Source: Ophioderma brevispina (Eukaryota > Echinodermata > Ophiuroidea > Amphilepidida > Ophiodermatidae). Taken from it: a stretch of 64,000 nucleotides of DNA. Shown in pieces: positions 23,535 through 34,510 of this stretch. Below the pieces are notes generated by a model. The model was not told where the DNA came from, did not search any database, and saw only the letters and a list, made by a program, of their open reading frames with translations. The position numbers and the translations under genes were made by a program. Position 1 is the stretch's first letter; each line of letters begins with the position of its first letter. Where the stretch lies: contig JAMKCH010011768.1 of assembly GCA_023653785.1 (NCBI GenBank), positions 1-64,000 on the forward strand. Reading direction: 5' to 3'.

Positions 23535-23913
23535 CACTGATCTCTATACCATGTATACAATGGACGGTACACTACGTAATTGTAATATTATTGAGAATGG
23601 AGCAACGGGCGGGCATCTTGGTTACCGAACACAATACCATTCCCAGAGACACCTGTTGAACAGAAGTGTATCCGGGTGCACGTTTAGAGACATGCAATCC
23701 CATACGCGCAAATACAATGAAGACAATGAATTGGCTTGATTCTGCAGTATGTTATGTCGCTTATCCACATTTACAATGGAAACAATTTGTTTTTTTATAT
23801 AGAAAATGACCTGCTCTTAACCACCTGCTGGGCTCATTTGTGGATGACCAACATGGCCATCAGTGCTTCAATTTAGAAGCAAAGGTTTCCAATCCATTGT
23901 ATAGAGATCAGTG
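23535..23913 (+). mobile_element. Foldback element with CACTGATCTCTATA ends
   Basis: 379 bp bounded by cactgatctctata (left) and its exact complement tatagagatcagtg (right), each followed inward by a tacaatgga block. The right half, 23,733-23,913, read on the minus strand, is homologous to 37,080-37,253, including cactgatggccatgttggtc and ggataagcgacataac. No target duplication recognised. Confidence 0.75.
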
Positions 23914-25189
23914 TTCGAACCCCACTAATGCGCGGTTCAGAACAATCTACGTACTTTCAATGTACCGAGTAGGGCTTCTTTGTATGATGTAGAGTTTCCT
24001 AATTTATTTTAAAAAACTATATTTCTCAAGAATCCAGGCTCATTTTATAAATTAGGCACAAATTTATGCCATTTTGATAAATTTTATATTTAAAGGAAAA
24101 CGTTAAATTAAAGCTGTGTTGTAATTCCATGTTAAAAGTAAACAGCGATAGTCTTTCATACAGGCCAGAACTTGACTAACCGCCGATCATCTTTCAATTG
24201 GTGTGAAAGACTAACAGGCATGTGGGCAAAAGCTAGCGTTAACTAATAACAAGTGGCGGTTCCTTAAATCGTCTACTGTTCGAAAGTTAAGCGTGAAATG
24301 ATGTTTCTTCGGAAGGAATACTTCAATTACCATGCAAACCATCTGGTTCGTCATATTAGGTATATGTCATTTAAGTGCCGATTGATTTATACCAATAAAT
24401 CCTTTTAAACGTGTAATGGAAACGCAAATACCTTGACCTGAGAAATATACAGCATACGAGAGAAGAAATAATGCATTCTTAAATTCAATATACACACATA
24501 ATGCAACTAAGTTTTTATTGGCTATTCCAACCTTGCAAGAGATTAGTGCAAAGCGGATCATGAGCTCCTGACATCCTAGCCAACCATGGCATTGGTCTTT
24601 TATCATTAGCCACCTTATGTTAGAACTGAATTCATCAGTTCCAGGGCAATTCTGTTCAGCAACTTTGTACCATCGCCACAATATGTTTGTAATGCAGACA
24701 AAGACCTAGTCTCACATGGCCAAGGATTGAGTTCTCACAAAATATATGATAATATCCACCCCCATTAAGAGATACAAGATCTCTAACTTAATTTGAAATC
24801 TACAAAATTAGTGTATAAAATAGGGCCAGTCTTCGAGAAGCTACACATGTGACCAACTTTATTTGCCCCATGCCAGAACAACCAATTTAGAGAAAGTGAA
24901 CGTAATTTTTGGTTTTGTCCAAACCATTTTTTTTTTACTTTGCTAGATTGGTTGTTGTGTCATGGGGGATATTTTTCGGGCACGTAACTTAAAAGAATGG
25001 CCCATTATTGGTTTCCCAAGTTTTCCTATGGAGTAACATTTTTCATTTTTTATTGTTGATGAAGCCGTCTACCATGTGGTGGATTTCGTCTCATAAAAAA
25101 ACTTTGGGAAAGTGATTATACAATGCATGGGTATGACATGCTAGAGCGGACATAAAACGTTGAGTTTGACATACCGCGTCGAAATTTGC
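23914..25189. other. No gene recognised
   Basis: A weak inverted pair (gatagtctttcatac at about 24,148 and ggtgtgaaagact at about 24,200) is too short to call. Otherwise featureless. Confidence 0.5.
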
Positions 25190-25312
25190 AACGCTATGCC
25201 GGCGAGTTTGCAAGTTTGCAACGCTATGTTTGCAAGTTTGCAACGCTTTGTCGGCGGTTTGCAAGTTTGTAACGCGATGACGGCGAGAGTGTGCAAGCTC
25301 GTAACACGAAGG
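25190..25312 (+). repeat. Short tandem repeat of gcaagtttgcaacgctatg
   Basis: Four to five degenerate units of about 27-33 bp, each holding a 'tttgcaagtttgcaacgc' core with a variable ggcgag linker. The last units are diverged (cgtaacacg). Confidence 0.8.
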
Positions 25313-26941
25313 CTTAAACCTTCACCTTTAAACAGATCAACGTTTATTTGCTCGCAAAACACAGAGCCAGTGCCAGAAGGAAGGTACTTTGATGAAATTA
25401 CCAGCACATATTATTTTCAAGTCTCTGGTCTATCACTACGAACAGACTTCAGCTGTGTAAAATCAATACCCTGTTGTAAAGGATTAGAATTACCCCGTTC
25501 ACCAAAGCAATGCATTTAATTACTGATCGGTGAATGGAATAGAGGACGCACATACAATAAAGGTAAGCCTACTTCGGCGACTGCGTTCACGTTTGAAGAT
25601 TTATGAATGGCTATCCGTGTCTAATGAGCAGAATTTCTCAAGGGGGGGTGGGGGGGGTCATTTCCTCCCAGGAGATATTCTTAATTTAAAAATTTCACGA
25701 TCTTGTTTCACATAGGTATTGAAGCTGTATTGAAGCCTGCATAAATGTTTAATGTGTGCGTAAATCGATTCTAGTCACCGACGCTAGTCACCGACGGCAC
25801 TTCACGCATGTGTAGTACATTCCTATTTATGCAAATAACCATAAGACTCGCGGCTATCTGACCTAAGTTTAAATGAGCCGCGTTGCAGTATACACACAAC
25901 CGAATGCAGTAAATCATTGTGTGTACATTGTACGTGTCATGCAAACCATGCTTGACCGCGCCACAACTGACCCTTCGAAGTCAAAACACAGTTCCGCGCA
26001 TATAATTATGACAGCAATCAATACTCCCATTGCATTTCCCAATTCAAACTTGGTACCACAGTCGGAAAAAGCCATGCATATTTGCAATGTCAGCATAGTA
26101 AACGTTCATGTCACCTTGCATAGATGAGACAGTGTGTTCAGAATTGACCCAGTGACACCGACACAATACTACATCTCACTAGTCACATTATATCGCGCAT
26201 AATATACGATTATTTAGGAGTACTTTTTGCAACCCCCAATTTCTGAAATTGACTCATGGCGCAACTTTACTAACACAAAAACAACACCAACATTCACCAA
26301 TGGAAAGTCTGATTTGAATTCTGTTTTCAGCTTCCAATAGCCGAGACCATCCCGGATTTTCCCATTATCATTGCGCATATACTTTTGACCACCTGATGTC
26401 TAAGAAGTCTCTCGAACGTCATGAACACACATTGCAGAATTTCCGAAATCTCCCCAAACTGTATCACAAATATGACGTCACCATTCAGTAATGAGAGTAA
26501 TGAGAGGCGCTCTTCATTTGTAATTGTTATGAAGAAGTTTGTTCGTGCTCAAAGAAATTACCCAACCACCTCTTTGATATGTACTGTGATTCTCCAAGGT
26601 AATAATTACCTAACCACCTTTTTAGGTGGTGACTGCCTAGAGTTTTCTCCGCAGAAAAATCAATTTCTCCAAGGATAAATAACCAAAACACTTTTTTTGA
26701 TTGGCAATATTTTCTCCATAGGTGCTTGCCAGAGGATGTTTTGAAACACTCCTATAATGCAATGCAACACAGGTCATTGTGATTGGCCGAAATTCTCTTA
26801 AAAATTACCTAATCACATGGAGGGTGTACTGGTATTGGCAGGAATTTCTCAGAAATTTCGGGGAGAAATTAAGTTATCATACATGGGACCATCTTTGTTT
26901 ATAATTTCTCCTAGGCGAAATTGTTATTTCTCCCCTAAGGG
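25313..26941. other. No gene recognised; 'tttctcc' motif-rich right part
   Basis: From about 26,560 the phrase tttctcc with aagg or gcag after it recurs several times around the SINE. The piece near 26,715-26,770 (ataggtgcttgccagaggat, gttttgaaacactcct) has a diverged partner at 30,068-30,115, indicating a dispersed repeat. Confidence 0.5.
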
Positions 26942-27235
26942 CACATGTGGTGCAGTGGATCAGCGCTCGCCTCATAAGCATAAGGTTGTGGGTTCGAGCC
27001 CTGCTGTCGCCAATGTGTTGTGCACTTGGGCAAGGCACTTTACCTCGCTTGCCTCTCTCCTCCCAGGAGTATAAATGGGTACCGGCATATGCTGGGAATG
27101 CAAAACAGACTCGCTGTGCGGGAGGAGTGGCGAATCCCCCACAGCAACATTATATGAGGGAGTCTGGCCCAAACGCCAATGACAGAGAGATGGGCACTCC
27201 GCCTGCGGGCGCACCATTTGCATTTTTGAAATAGT
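26942..27235 (+). mobile_element. tRNA-derived SINE, well preserved
   Basis: The tRNA-like head has an A box (tggtgcagtgg) and a B box (ggttcgagccc) about 45 bp apart. After it comes a core, gcacttgggcaaggcacttt (about 27,022-27,044), that resembles conserved core segments of several animal SINEs, then a unique body to about 27,235. No long A tail and no clear target duplication. It sits in DNA rich in 'tttctcc' motifs that may themselves be repeats. RNA polymerase III promoter boxes are intact. Confidence 0.85.
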
Positions 27236-28337
27236 ATCCTAATGTAAAACATTCACCTTTGTGAAGTGAGCTGAGCTTGACCACCAATTTCTCCGCAGAT
27301 AAAATGAATTGTGAAAATAGCTGTTATTGGCCATAATTTAACCTAGGTGATTTTCATTTTTTCCGAGCAGAAAATCTTCTAGTTCGGATAGCCTTTCATA
27401 AAGATTGGTCATCATATGCGACTGTGGACTGAATTGTTTTGGCCTTTTAAAACCAATCTATATTCACATTTAGGTTTAGTTATGGTCGAGGTCGAGTCAC
27501 GTCCGATGTGTGGTGTTGTGATTAGTCCTTGGTCTTCTGCGACAATCTCAGGAGCCCTGACGTAAAAGGCAAAATACATATTAGCAATTAGTTTAACGTG
27601 ACTTGATACTCACACTCAAGTTCAAAATGCAATAATCGTGCTCGTTTTTATGTTCTTTTACTCAAATAAACGCTGTTAAGTGGATTATTCGGGATAAACA
27701 ATAAAATGCATGTAGAACCATCCACATACACGAAACGCAAACAAATCCACAAACTCTTTCATATTGCATAATACTATACAGAAATCCATGATGCTTAAGT
27801 AAAACTAACAAAGGTTCGACCTAATTTACAAATTTATTAAAAACACTTTGTTCTACACGATATCTTGGGAAGTAACAAAGAACTGACTTTAAATGTTTAA
27901 ATGGTTTTTCAGGGGAGAAATTATACGTAGCCTTATTTTAAACACCCGAATTACAGTAATTTTTAAATTTCCCCCTTTCAATGTGTGCTAGTAAATGAAT
28001 TTCATTACATTTAAAATTGTTTCTTTTTGTACAATAGAATTTTTTTCTAATTGTTGTTTAGGTGCATTATATGCATTCATGTTAAAGCTAAAATGACACA
28101 TATCACAATTTCAGCAATTATCGCAATGTATCAATGAAGAATGGTCAAGAGATCAGAAATGAGTGTCAGATTCCAGGTTTTACACAAATGCCAATTCGCC
28201 TGGCTTGGCTTTTGATTACATTGAACGTAGGTTTGACCAGGGTGCTGGCGCTTTACACAATTTCAGGTTTTTCGCATATAAATGTACAACGTAAAACGCG
28301 TAATTCGTAACTGTATATGAAAGCAGTTTGTGTTCCA
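27236..28337. other. No feature recognised
   Basis: AT-rich. If the exon at 28,338 is terminal, its 3' UTR and polyadenylation site would lie here on the minus strand, but no signal was convincingly placed. Confidence 0.45.
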
Positions 28338-28812
28338 TTACGAATTAGTAGTTTTTTCAACCACCTTTTGCGAAATATCTTCCTTGTGTTGTAATTTTGT
28401 TTCCAAACCTTCCGTTAATGTTTTCCCAACGATCGTTTTTGATGTTGTCGATGTTGTTGAAGGCGGTATGATATGCTTCAGAGTAGCCTTTGTTAGCGCA
28501 GCTGTCTCAGGAATGTCTGGTATGCACAATGGCTGTGCCGTATGTTCACCTGGAGATTTAAATACAGCAGACAGTCGAAATTGTTGGAGGGCAGCTGGGT
28601 GAAAGAGAAAACCGGGATGTGATACAGCGCTTGGTGAAGGCGGCGGCGATATTGCTTGGGTCCCCGGTGGCAAAGGGTATCGGCCATAGAAAGGAAGCCC
28701 TGGCCAAAGGTTTTCACCTGATGGAAGTATGTGAAATCCTGTCGATGGTAAACGAGGAATCAGCATGTATGGAAACGGAAGACTCGAGGAACACGGATTT
28801 ACAGGTATCACC
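28338..28812 (-). CDS. Probable terminal coding exon, Pro/Ser-rich, unidentified
   Basis: On the minus strand a pyrimidine-rich acceptor (tctcatatttcag) is followed by about 158 open codons, ending at TAA (about 28,338). The first half is rich in Pro, Ser, Leu and Phe (for example PPPSPSAVSHPGFLFHP) and the second half is Thr/Lys-rich. This looks like the activation or low-complexity tail of a regulator rather than an enzyme. Codon use looks coding-like in an otherwise stop-rich region, and no repeat elsewhere in the window matches it. It is on the same strand as the paired-domain exon and 28.5 kb downstream of it, so it could be that gene's last exon. However, the Pax exon ends in phase 1 and this one opens in phase 0, so at least one exon between them would be needed. 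I do not recognise a domain. It may be an unrelated gene. Confidence 0.5.
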
Positions 28813-28993
28813 TGAAATATGAGACCAAAAAAGGAAAACGACATATTGTTTAGTTACCCTGTTGTAGTAGTATAGTACTTGTTCCTTTAGTATGTGGGCG
28901 AGAGAAGGTCTACCATAAGAATTAATATACAAAATGCCTGTAAAGCGATCTGAGCACTGTCATAACCGCTTGTTAAGATGTAGATGAACTTAA

Positions 28994-29341
28994 AGGCACT
29001 ATCAGTGATTTGCTAAATCAGAAAATCGAAAAAATCATCCAAAATCATGTTTTTGCATGTTTGTCACAATACGGGTACCCTAACATATCCTGCAAATGAT
29101 AAGGCCAGAAGCAACCTAAAAAGGACAAAATCGGATATATTAGTCATTACTGTCCGTACGGATAACATGTAACCGAATGGAGAACCATATCTTTGAACAC
29201 TTCCGTTTTCTTCCTTGTCTGTCAATTCTTCAGTTGGAAAAAGTAACTTACGAGAATTCTACAGACTTATTCTTCACTTTTAAGATATTCCTGCAAATTT
29301 CAAATGTTTTGACTTTTCCGGATGAATCACTGATAGTGTCT
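28994..29341 (+). mobile_element. TTAA-flanked MITE, 'AGGCACTATCAGTG' family, short copy
   Basis: 348 bp, TTAA at 28,990-28,993 and 29,342-29,345. Ends are aggcactatcagtgatttgc and tgaatcactgatagtgtct, a 15-bp inverted repeat with one mismatch. Interior is homologous to the element at 20,082-21,620. Confidence 0.85.
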
Positions 29342-29440
29342 TTAATATAATAATAATAACATAGCAATATCAATAATAATATCAATATTGCTAATTATAT
29401 TAATATTGATAATAATATTGATAATACAATTGGCTTTTAT
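29341..29440 (+). repeat. AT-rich simple repeat (taa/tat type)
   Basis: Imperfect run of ataataataac, tatcaataataatatc and attgataata units directly after the MITE ending at 29,341. Confidence 0.8.
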
Positions 29441-30859
29441 TTATAAAAGGCCATTCCTACAAGATCACGGCGCTGTTGCCTATACGCTACCAATCATTTC
29501 GCTTCACCTAGGCCGGCAGCTTGCCAAGCGCACAATATTATCAACACTTAGATTGTAATATTCCCCCAGCTACTAGAGTATTGCTTGGGTCGACGAGGCA
29601 AGAGAGATAAAGTGCCGTTGCCGAAAAGCACAAAAAGATTAATCAGTTCAATTAAAAATGTGATTTGCATTGAGGACTCCACCCTGGTCCCTTCTTTGAT
29701 TTCTCACCTCCTTAGAATAGCACTAAAGCATATCCAATAAGCTAAGGCTCACTTTAATTTGAAATAATTGCACAATAGCATATAAAAAAGACTTAGCCAA
29801 TATGCTAACACATATCTGATAGTATAGACCAGTTAACATCCTACGTCACTTTCTTTTGTTGACTGCCAATCCATGCCTGCCAATCGTTATGGCCCATAGT
29901 ATTAAAACTCTAACAGATACAATAGCCCAGTGTGTAACAGTCAGGCCGACCTAGTTCAAGATACCAGGCCCTAACATGTTTACAAACATTGCTGTTAACT
30001 GGTCTATAGGCAATACCAAATTGAATTGGGGGCTCCTTGATCTCAAGTGCGTCTTTCTTTTTTTCACCATAGGTGCTCACCAGAGGGTGTTTTGAAACTA
30101 TCCTACAATGCTCGTGTACACACATAAGAATGCATGCATGGCGATTTTATAATACACCTGTCATACAAAAATGGGTGTAATTTCCCGCTTCAAAAATATA
30201 TCGATTGTAACCTCAAGACCACGCACAATAATATACCTATATCAACACATTGCCTACCTCTCGTTTTCTTGCCATACCACCGTGACTAATAATAAGAGTT
30301 GTGGAGTGCCAATCGTGTGTTTGTGAAAGATTTCAATACGGAATAAACCCAAACTCGTTCTAACATCATCTCCATGGCCAAATTCATTCCCATAGAAAAA
30401 TGTGTTTCACACGACTTGGCAGTCCTCTATGGTGATAATGATGCGTTAAAACTGAACATCCAACCATGACATATTACCTAAATGCTGTTTTGTACACTTT
30501 CGATTTCCTATCGCAAGCGCGTACCCAGGGGGCGCGTGGGGGGCGCGCGCCCCCAGGTAAAAAGTAAAGAATAAAAAGTCAGGAACCGGGAAAAATAAGA
30601 AAGGAAAGAGAAAAAACGGAGAAATAGAAATCGATTGGAGTTAAGATTGTTACCTTTATGCCACTCTAAAATAAAAGGTTTGTAAATGTCATACCTCGGG
30701 GATTTGAGACAATCTGAACATCTTTCATAAAACAATGTTAGCTAAAATTTTCCGCGCTACGTGCAGCAAAGTGGTTGTAACTTTGACTTCCGAGTCAGAC
30801 AGGACCTTTGATTGAGAATTTACAATACCTCTTGTGAGCTGATTGTTGCGACTTTTGAT
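29441..30859. other. No gene recognised; GC-rich patch
   Basis: A GC patch at about 30,518-30,556 (gcgtacccagggggcgcg and following) resembles common MITE or repeat ends, as does the CGCCCCCCCGG patch near 34,540, but neither has a defined partner. The remainder is AT-rich. Confidence 0.45.
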
Positions 30860-31053
30860 CAGTGGCGGCGCCAGGGGGCATGGGTCCCCCAATTCTGACG
30901 GATTTTTGCCACAAACCAGCGATTTAGGGCCAAAATTTGTTAAAAATCTCCACATTTAAAAAAATATTTTCCCCCAGAATTTCAATTTTGCCTCCCAAAA
31001 AATGTACTTTTTACCTCCGTTTTCCCCCAGAAAGAGGTCTGGCGCCGCCACTG
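30860..31053 (+). mobile_element. hAT-like MITE with near-perfect 8-bp target duplication
   Basis: 194 bp with perfect 15-bp inverted ends cagtggcggcgccag / ctggcgccgccactg. Flanks cttttgat (30,852-30,859) and attttgat (31,054-31,061) match at 7 of 8 positions. CAGTG-type ends with an 8-bp duplication are typical of hAT elements. Interior is CT/AT-rich without coding potential. Confidence 0.85.
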
Positions 31054-31061
31054 ATTTTGAT

Positions 31062-31679
31062 TTACCTTCAATCACTATGGATGTATTGTATTGTCGGGTA
31101 TGGTCGTATGCCGTAAACAGGTCATGTTAAGGCTTAGTAAGGCCTATGTCACACATAATAACAATTAAAAAAATGCAGTCAGAAGAAACATCCCAGTGCT
31201 CATCATCATTTCAATGCATTCAATGCATATATTAACAAAAATATTCAGAAACGTGTCTTTATTGATCCATGATCCATTGGCTATTTCTTCTGCAGACTTT
31301 GAACATTTTGTCTCTTTGCATAGACGGAAGTTTGTCTCAGAAGAAATGTGAAAAAATGCAAATGTGAAATGCGCCTTTTTTTAAAGAAAAATGTCAATGC
31401 GAAATGCGGGATTTAAAAAAAAAATCTGTATTGCATTTTGACCCATATAAAGCGGCCGAATTTTCATTTCTAAAAAATAAAAAAGTATCTTTCAAGTGAG
31501 CAAAACCTTAAAAAATAATGCGCCGAAGGACCAATTTAAAACCAAATGCTTTGTACGGGAGCGGGACACCCTCCCGCACCCACCCTTGTTAACACTTCCA
31601 TATCTTTCATTCGAAAAAACCCATAGCACCGCCAATAGTTGGCCCGGGCTCCGGGATAAATGAAAACTCAAGCCCCTGG
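31062..31679. other. No feature recognised
   Basis: AT-rich, many short A and T runs. Confidence 0.5.
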
Positions 31680-31855
31680 AGTCCGTTCCCCAAACTCGTG
31701 CGTAACCTATACGTGTATACTAACTCATGCTTATGTCTTACATAACATACCTTTTCATACCAGTTACACATGATTTGGATAAATTGGTCCACTCAGGCAT
31801 GACATAGTAGGCCTATGTACGTAGATTTACGACTGAGTTTCGGGAACGGACCCCG
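31680..31855 (+). mobile_element. MITE family 'GGGTCCGTTC', copy 2
   Basis: Homologous along its length to 18,788-18,957 and in the same orientation: it begins gagtccgttccccaaactcg and ends gagtttcgggaacggacccc. Target-site duplications could not be identified for either copy. Confidence 0.75.
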
Positions 31856-32399
31856 GGTTTTAGATTGCCCGCAAAGACGGCGAAGCGCAAAAAATGCCAT
31901 GTGACCCAAACAAAGTGAACTTTAAACGTCTATTTTAGGCCTTTTGAGTACTCTCATCCAAAGGCCTCTCACAGACCAGGACAGAGGAAAATGCCCCTTT
32001 ACCTTCCCATGTCACCGATCCTGATTTTAAGACCGTTGCCCATACCTAGGAATTTAGGAAATCTATATTTATCCCAGATTATCTATGTTATGAACCACTT
32101 TGAAATTGCAAATTATTTCTTTCAACTTTGCATGAAAAAAGTCTTGGAAAAGGAATCATACAAGGGTTGCACTCTTCGTGCGCAAGAGGGAACACCCACG
32201 CATGTGCCGCTACGGCAATATTTTCACTTTTACACGGATTGGTCGGGGCTCCCCTTTAAGTGAAGATGCATTTGGGTCCCCCATTTTATCAGGTAGGGCC
32301 CGAGGGATACTAGGGACATTTTTGCAGATGGGTATATATATTTAAACAAATTCAAAAATAACGTCGCATTCGTGTTAAATGTGCTTTCAAACCCTAGAA
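31856..32399. other. No feature recognised
   Basis: One 90-codon plus-strand frame (31,991-32,263) has no domain, repeat partner or splice support. Confidence 0.45.
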
Positions 32400-32830
32400 C
32401 GAAGCCGGGGGCACTCATATATGAAAGTGACGGGGATGTGCGGATTGGACTTTCAAAGTAGGGGGCATTTGCTGAGGAACTTTAAGGAAAAAAGGGGGTC
32501 ATTTGGTGAGAAGGATGCAAAACTGGGGTCAATCACCGAGCCTCTCACATTTTGTGAAAAAAGCGTAATTCAGTGAGGGCACCATATGCTGAAGTTCCAT
32601 CAGTGAACAAGAGGGGCTTTCTGTGAGACATGAAAATAGAAATAAGGGGTCATTCAGTGGACATTTGATGAAAAATGGGAGGCATCAACTGTGAGTTAAC
32701 TAAAAAAGGGTGAGCGGTCTTTCAGTGACAGGTTAAAAAGGGGGTCTTGAAGTGACAGGTTAAAAAAAGAGGGGTCTTTCCAGTGACAGTTTTAAAAAAG
32801 GGATCGTTCTTAAGTTACAGCATTGTTTTA
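32400..32830 (+). repeat. Degenerate minisatellite, ggggtc..cagtga type
   Basis: Repeated phrases of about 30-40 bp such as ggggtcatttggtgag, ggggtcattcagtggac, cggtctttcagtgacagg and gggggtcttgaagtgacagg. Units are heavily diverged and vary in length. The best copies lie at 32,700-32,815. Confidence 0.6.
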
Positions 32831-32849
32831 CAACAGGGGGTCAATAGAC

Positions 32850-33330
32850 AATTTGCACGATCACCGAAATGCATCTCATCGGTGCCCATTGACATCCGGA
32901 ACTGTACCAGGAGGTCAGTTTACAAAAAAAATGTTGCTGTTCGTTACGCATCGCCGCGCCGAACAGAGTGCCTAAAATTACAGTCAAACTACTTGTCACG
33001 TGAAGTTAATCTTACAAAAAAATGTAGATAGGAAGGAATCTAAAGAACAAACAACAATAACAATCGAGGGCACTTGTTTGAAATTCACGACAAAACGTGA
33101 TATTTTGATCGTAACTGTGCCATACTTGTCACCTGACGGACGATTACCCAACTGTAGTGCAACGTCACAAATAGGTTATAAGTTTTCTGGGATTATCATT
33201 ACGCTCTAACTGAATGGGTTTAGCCGACTTGAGGCTTGTACAAGTTTCCGGATGGAATGGGCACAAAACGAGATGCATTTCGGGGATCGTATCGTTGCAA
33301 AATCGGTTCGGATAGTGCCGCACATCATAC
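32850..33330 (+). mobile_element. Possible foldback element with about 65-bp arms
   Basis: The segment at 32,852-32,925 (ccgaaatgcatctc, gtgcccatt, catccggaa) reappears inverted at 33,228-33,305 (ttccggatg, aatgggcac, gagatgcatttcgg). Arms are imperfect, roughly 80%. The spacer is unrelated AT-rich DNA. No terminal motif or target duplication defined. Confidence 0.55.
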
Positions 33331-33429
33331 TCGTCACCTTTATTGATGGGAGTGCCCGGGGGGGGGGGGGAGCGAAGCCCCAAACGACGATATTGGACAA
33401 TTTTTTTCATGGGGGGGGGGGGTCGGTCA

Positions 33430-34510
33430 TGTTAACAGGGATGTCAATGCTGCATATTCTCGCCAACTACGGGTCCCAGATGAGACTGTCAACGCAATTG
33501 CTATCATGGTATGATAACCAATATAGCTTTGTGCAGGACCATGGATGGGCCCCACAGAGGAGTCCTAACAACTACTGGATCCTCCAAGGAGATACTCTTG
33601 CTCCCTATCTCTTTGTAGTCGTGGTTGATTACATCGTCAGCACAGGAGTCTTGACATCATGAACGACCAGAGACTTATTACCCTCAATCCCAAAGGTTCC
33701 AGACAGTCACATGGGTCGCTTCACAGGACTGATACGCCAATGTCTGCTCTAAACAGATGATTGATATGTGGGTGCACAAGATCTTACCTAAACATCACTT
33801 GAGAATGTGCAGACAAAGTCGGCCTAAATCTAAATGCCAAGAGACTGAATATATGACTGTCAATGAGGAAAACGATCATCAACCTATCTGACAGCAGATG
33901 GTAGCCAAATCAAAGAGGTCAAGGACCTTCAAGTATCTAGGGTTCTATGTTGCCGACAGCAAGCAAGACTTCCTGTCACCGCAACAAATGGACAAGCTTG
34001 GAATGCCTGCAAGAAACTAAATCACTTATGGCAATCTTTTATCTCCAATTCAACCCAAGCTGAAGATTTTAGAGCCTGTGTAGAGAGATCCTGTTATATG
34101 GAGCTGAGACCTGGACATGAAGAGAAAGAGATACAGCTACAGGATAGGACTAGACCGGATGGCACCTCCACCAACGTCTTATGCGAGTACAAAACATATC
34201 CTGGCATGAGCACAAGACCAAAGAACAGATATATGGAGATATCCATTCAATCTCATCTTCTGTTGTTCAACGCCGAGCACGATTTGCAAGTCACTGTCAT
34301 CGTGCGATTGACCAAGTAGTCTAGACGGTCACATGTTGAAAGTTACCATGCCAAAACAGGGGTCAGTCGCCCACTTTAACTACATTGATGTGATTGCTCG
34401 AGACATTCCGAAGGAGCCATCTGGAAACCCCAACCTAAGGACAAAAAGGGACATTTGGCGCTACATGGTGAACAGCATCTCGGCTGCTGGCCCGTTAGAT
34501 CATTAAAAAA
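33430..34510 (+). mobile_element. RTE-like LINE reverse transcriptase relic
   Basis: Plus-strand coding relic: ILANYGSQMRLSTQLLSWY, then LQGDTLAPYLFVVVVDYIV (RT motif B region, about 33,580-33,640), VGLNLNAK (about 33,808), and YLTADGSQIKEVKD. A degenerate ILLYGAETW-like stretch lies near 34,090-34,125, followed by RTRTRWHL and YIDVIARDIPKE (about 34,380-34,420). The order and wording match invertebrate RTE-like elements (HmRTE type). The catalytic DFADD block is lost to indels near 33,740. Many frameshifts; no endonuclease seen upstream, so it is 5' truncated. Confidence 0.7.

Noticed and set aside
26942..27015. Functional tRNA gene
   Set aside because: A and B boxes are present but the arms do not pair and the SINE core follows; it is a tRNA-derived SINE.
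28330..28602. Plus-strand frame opposite the Pro/Ser-rich exon
   Set aside because: Shadow of the better-supported minus-strand frame, which has the acceptor and coding-like composition.
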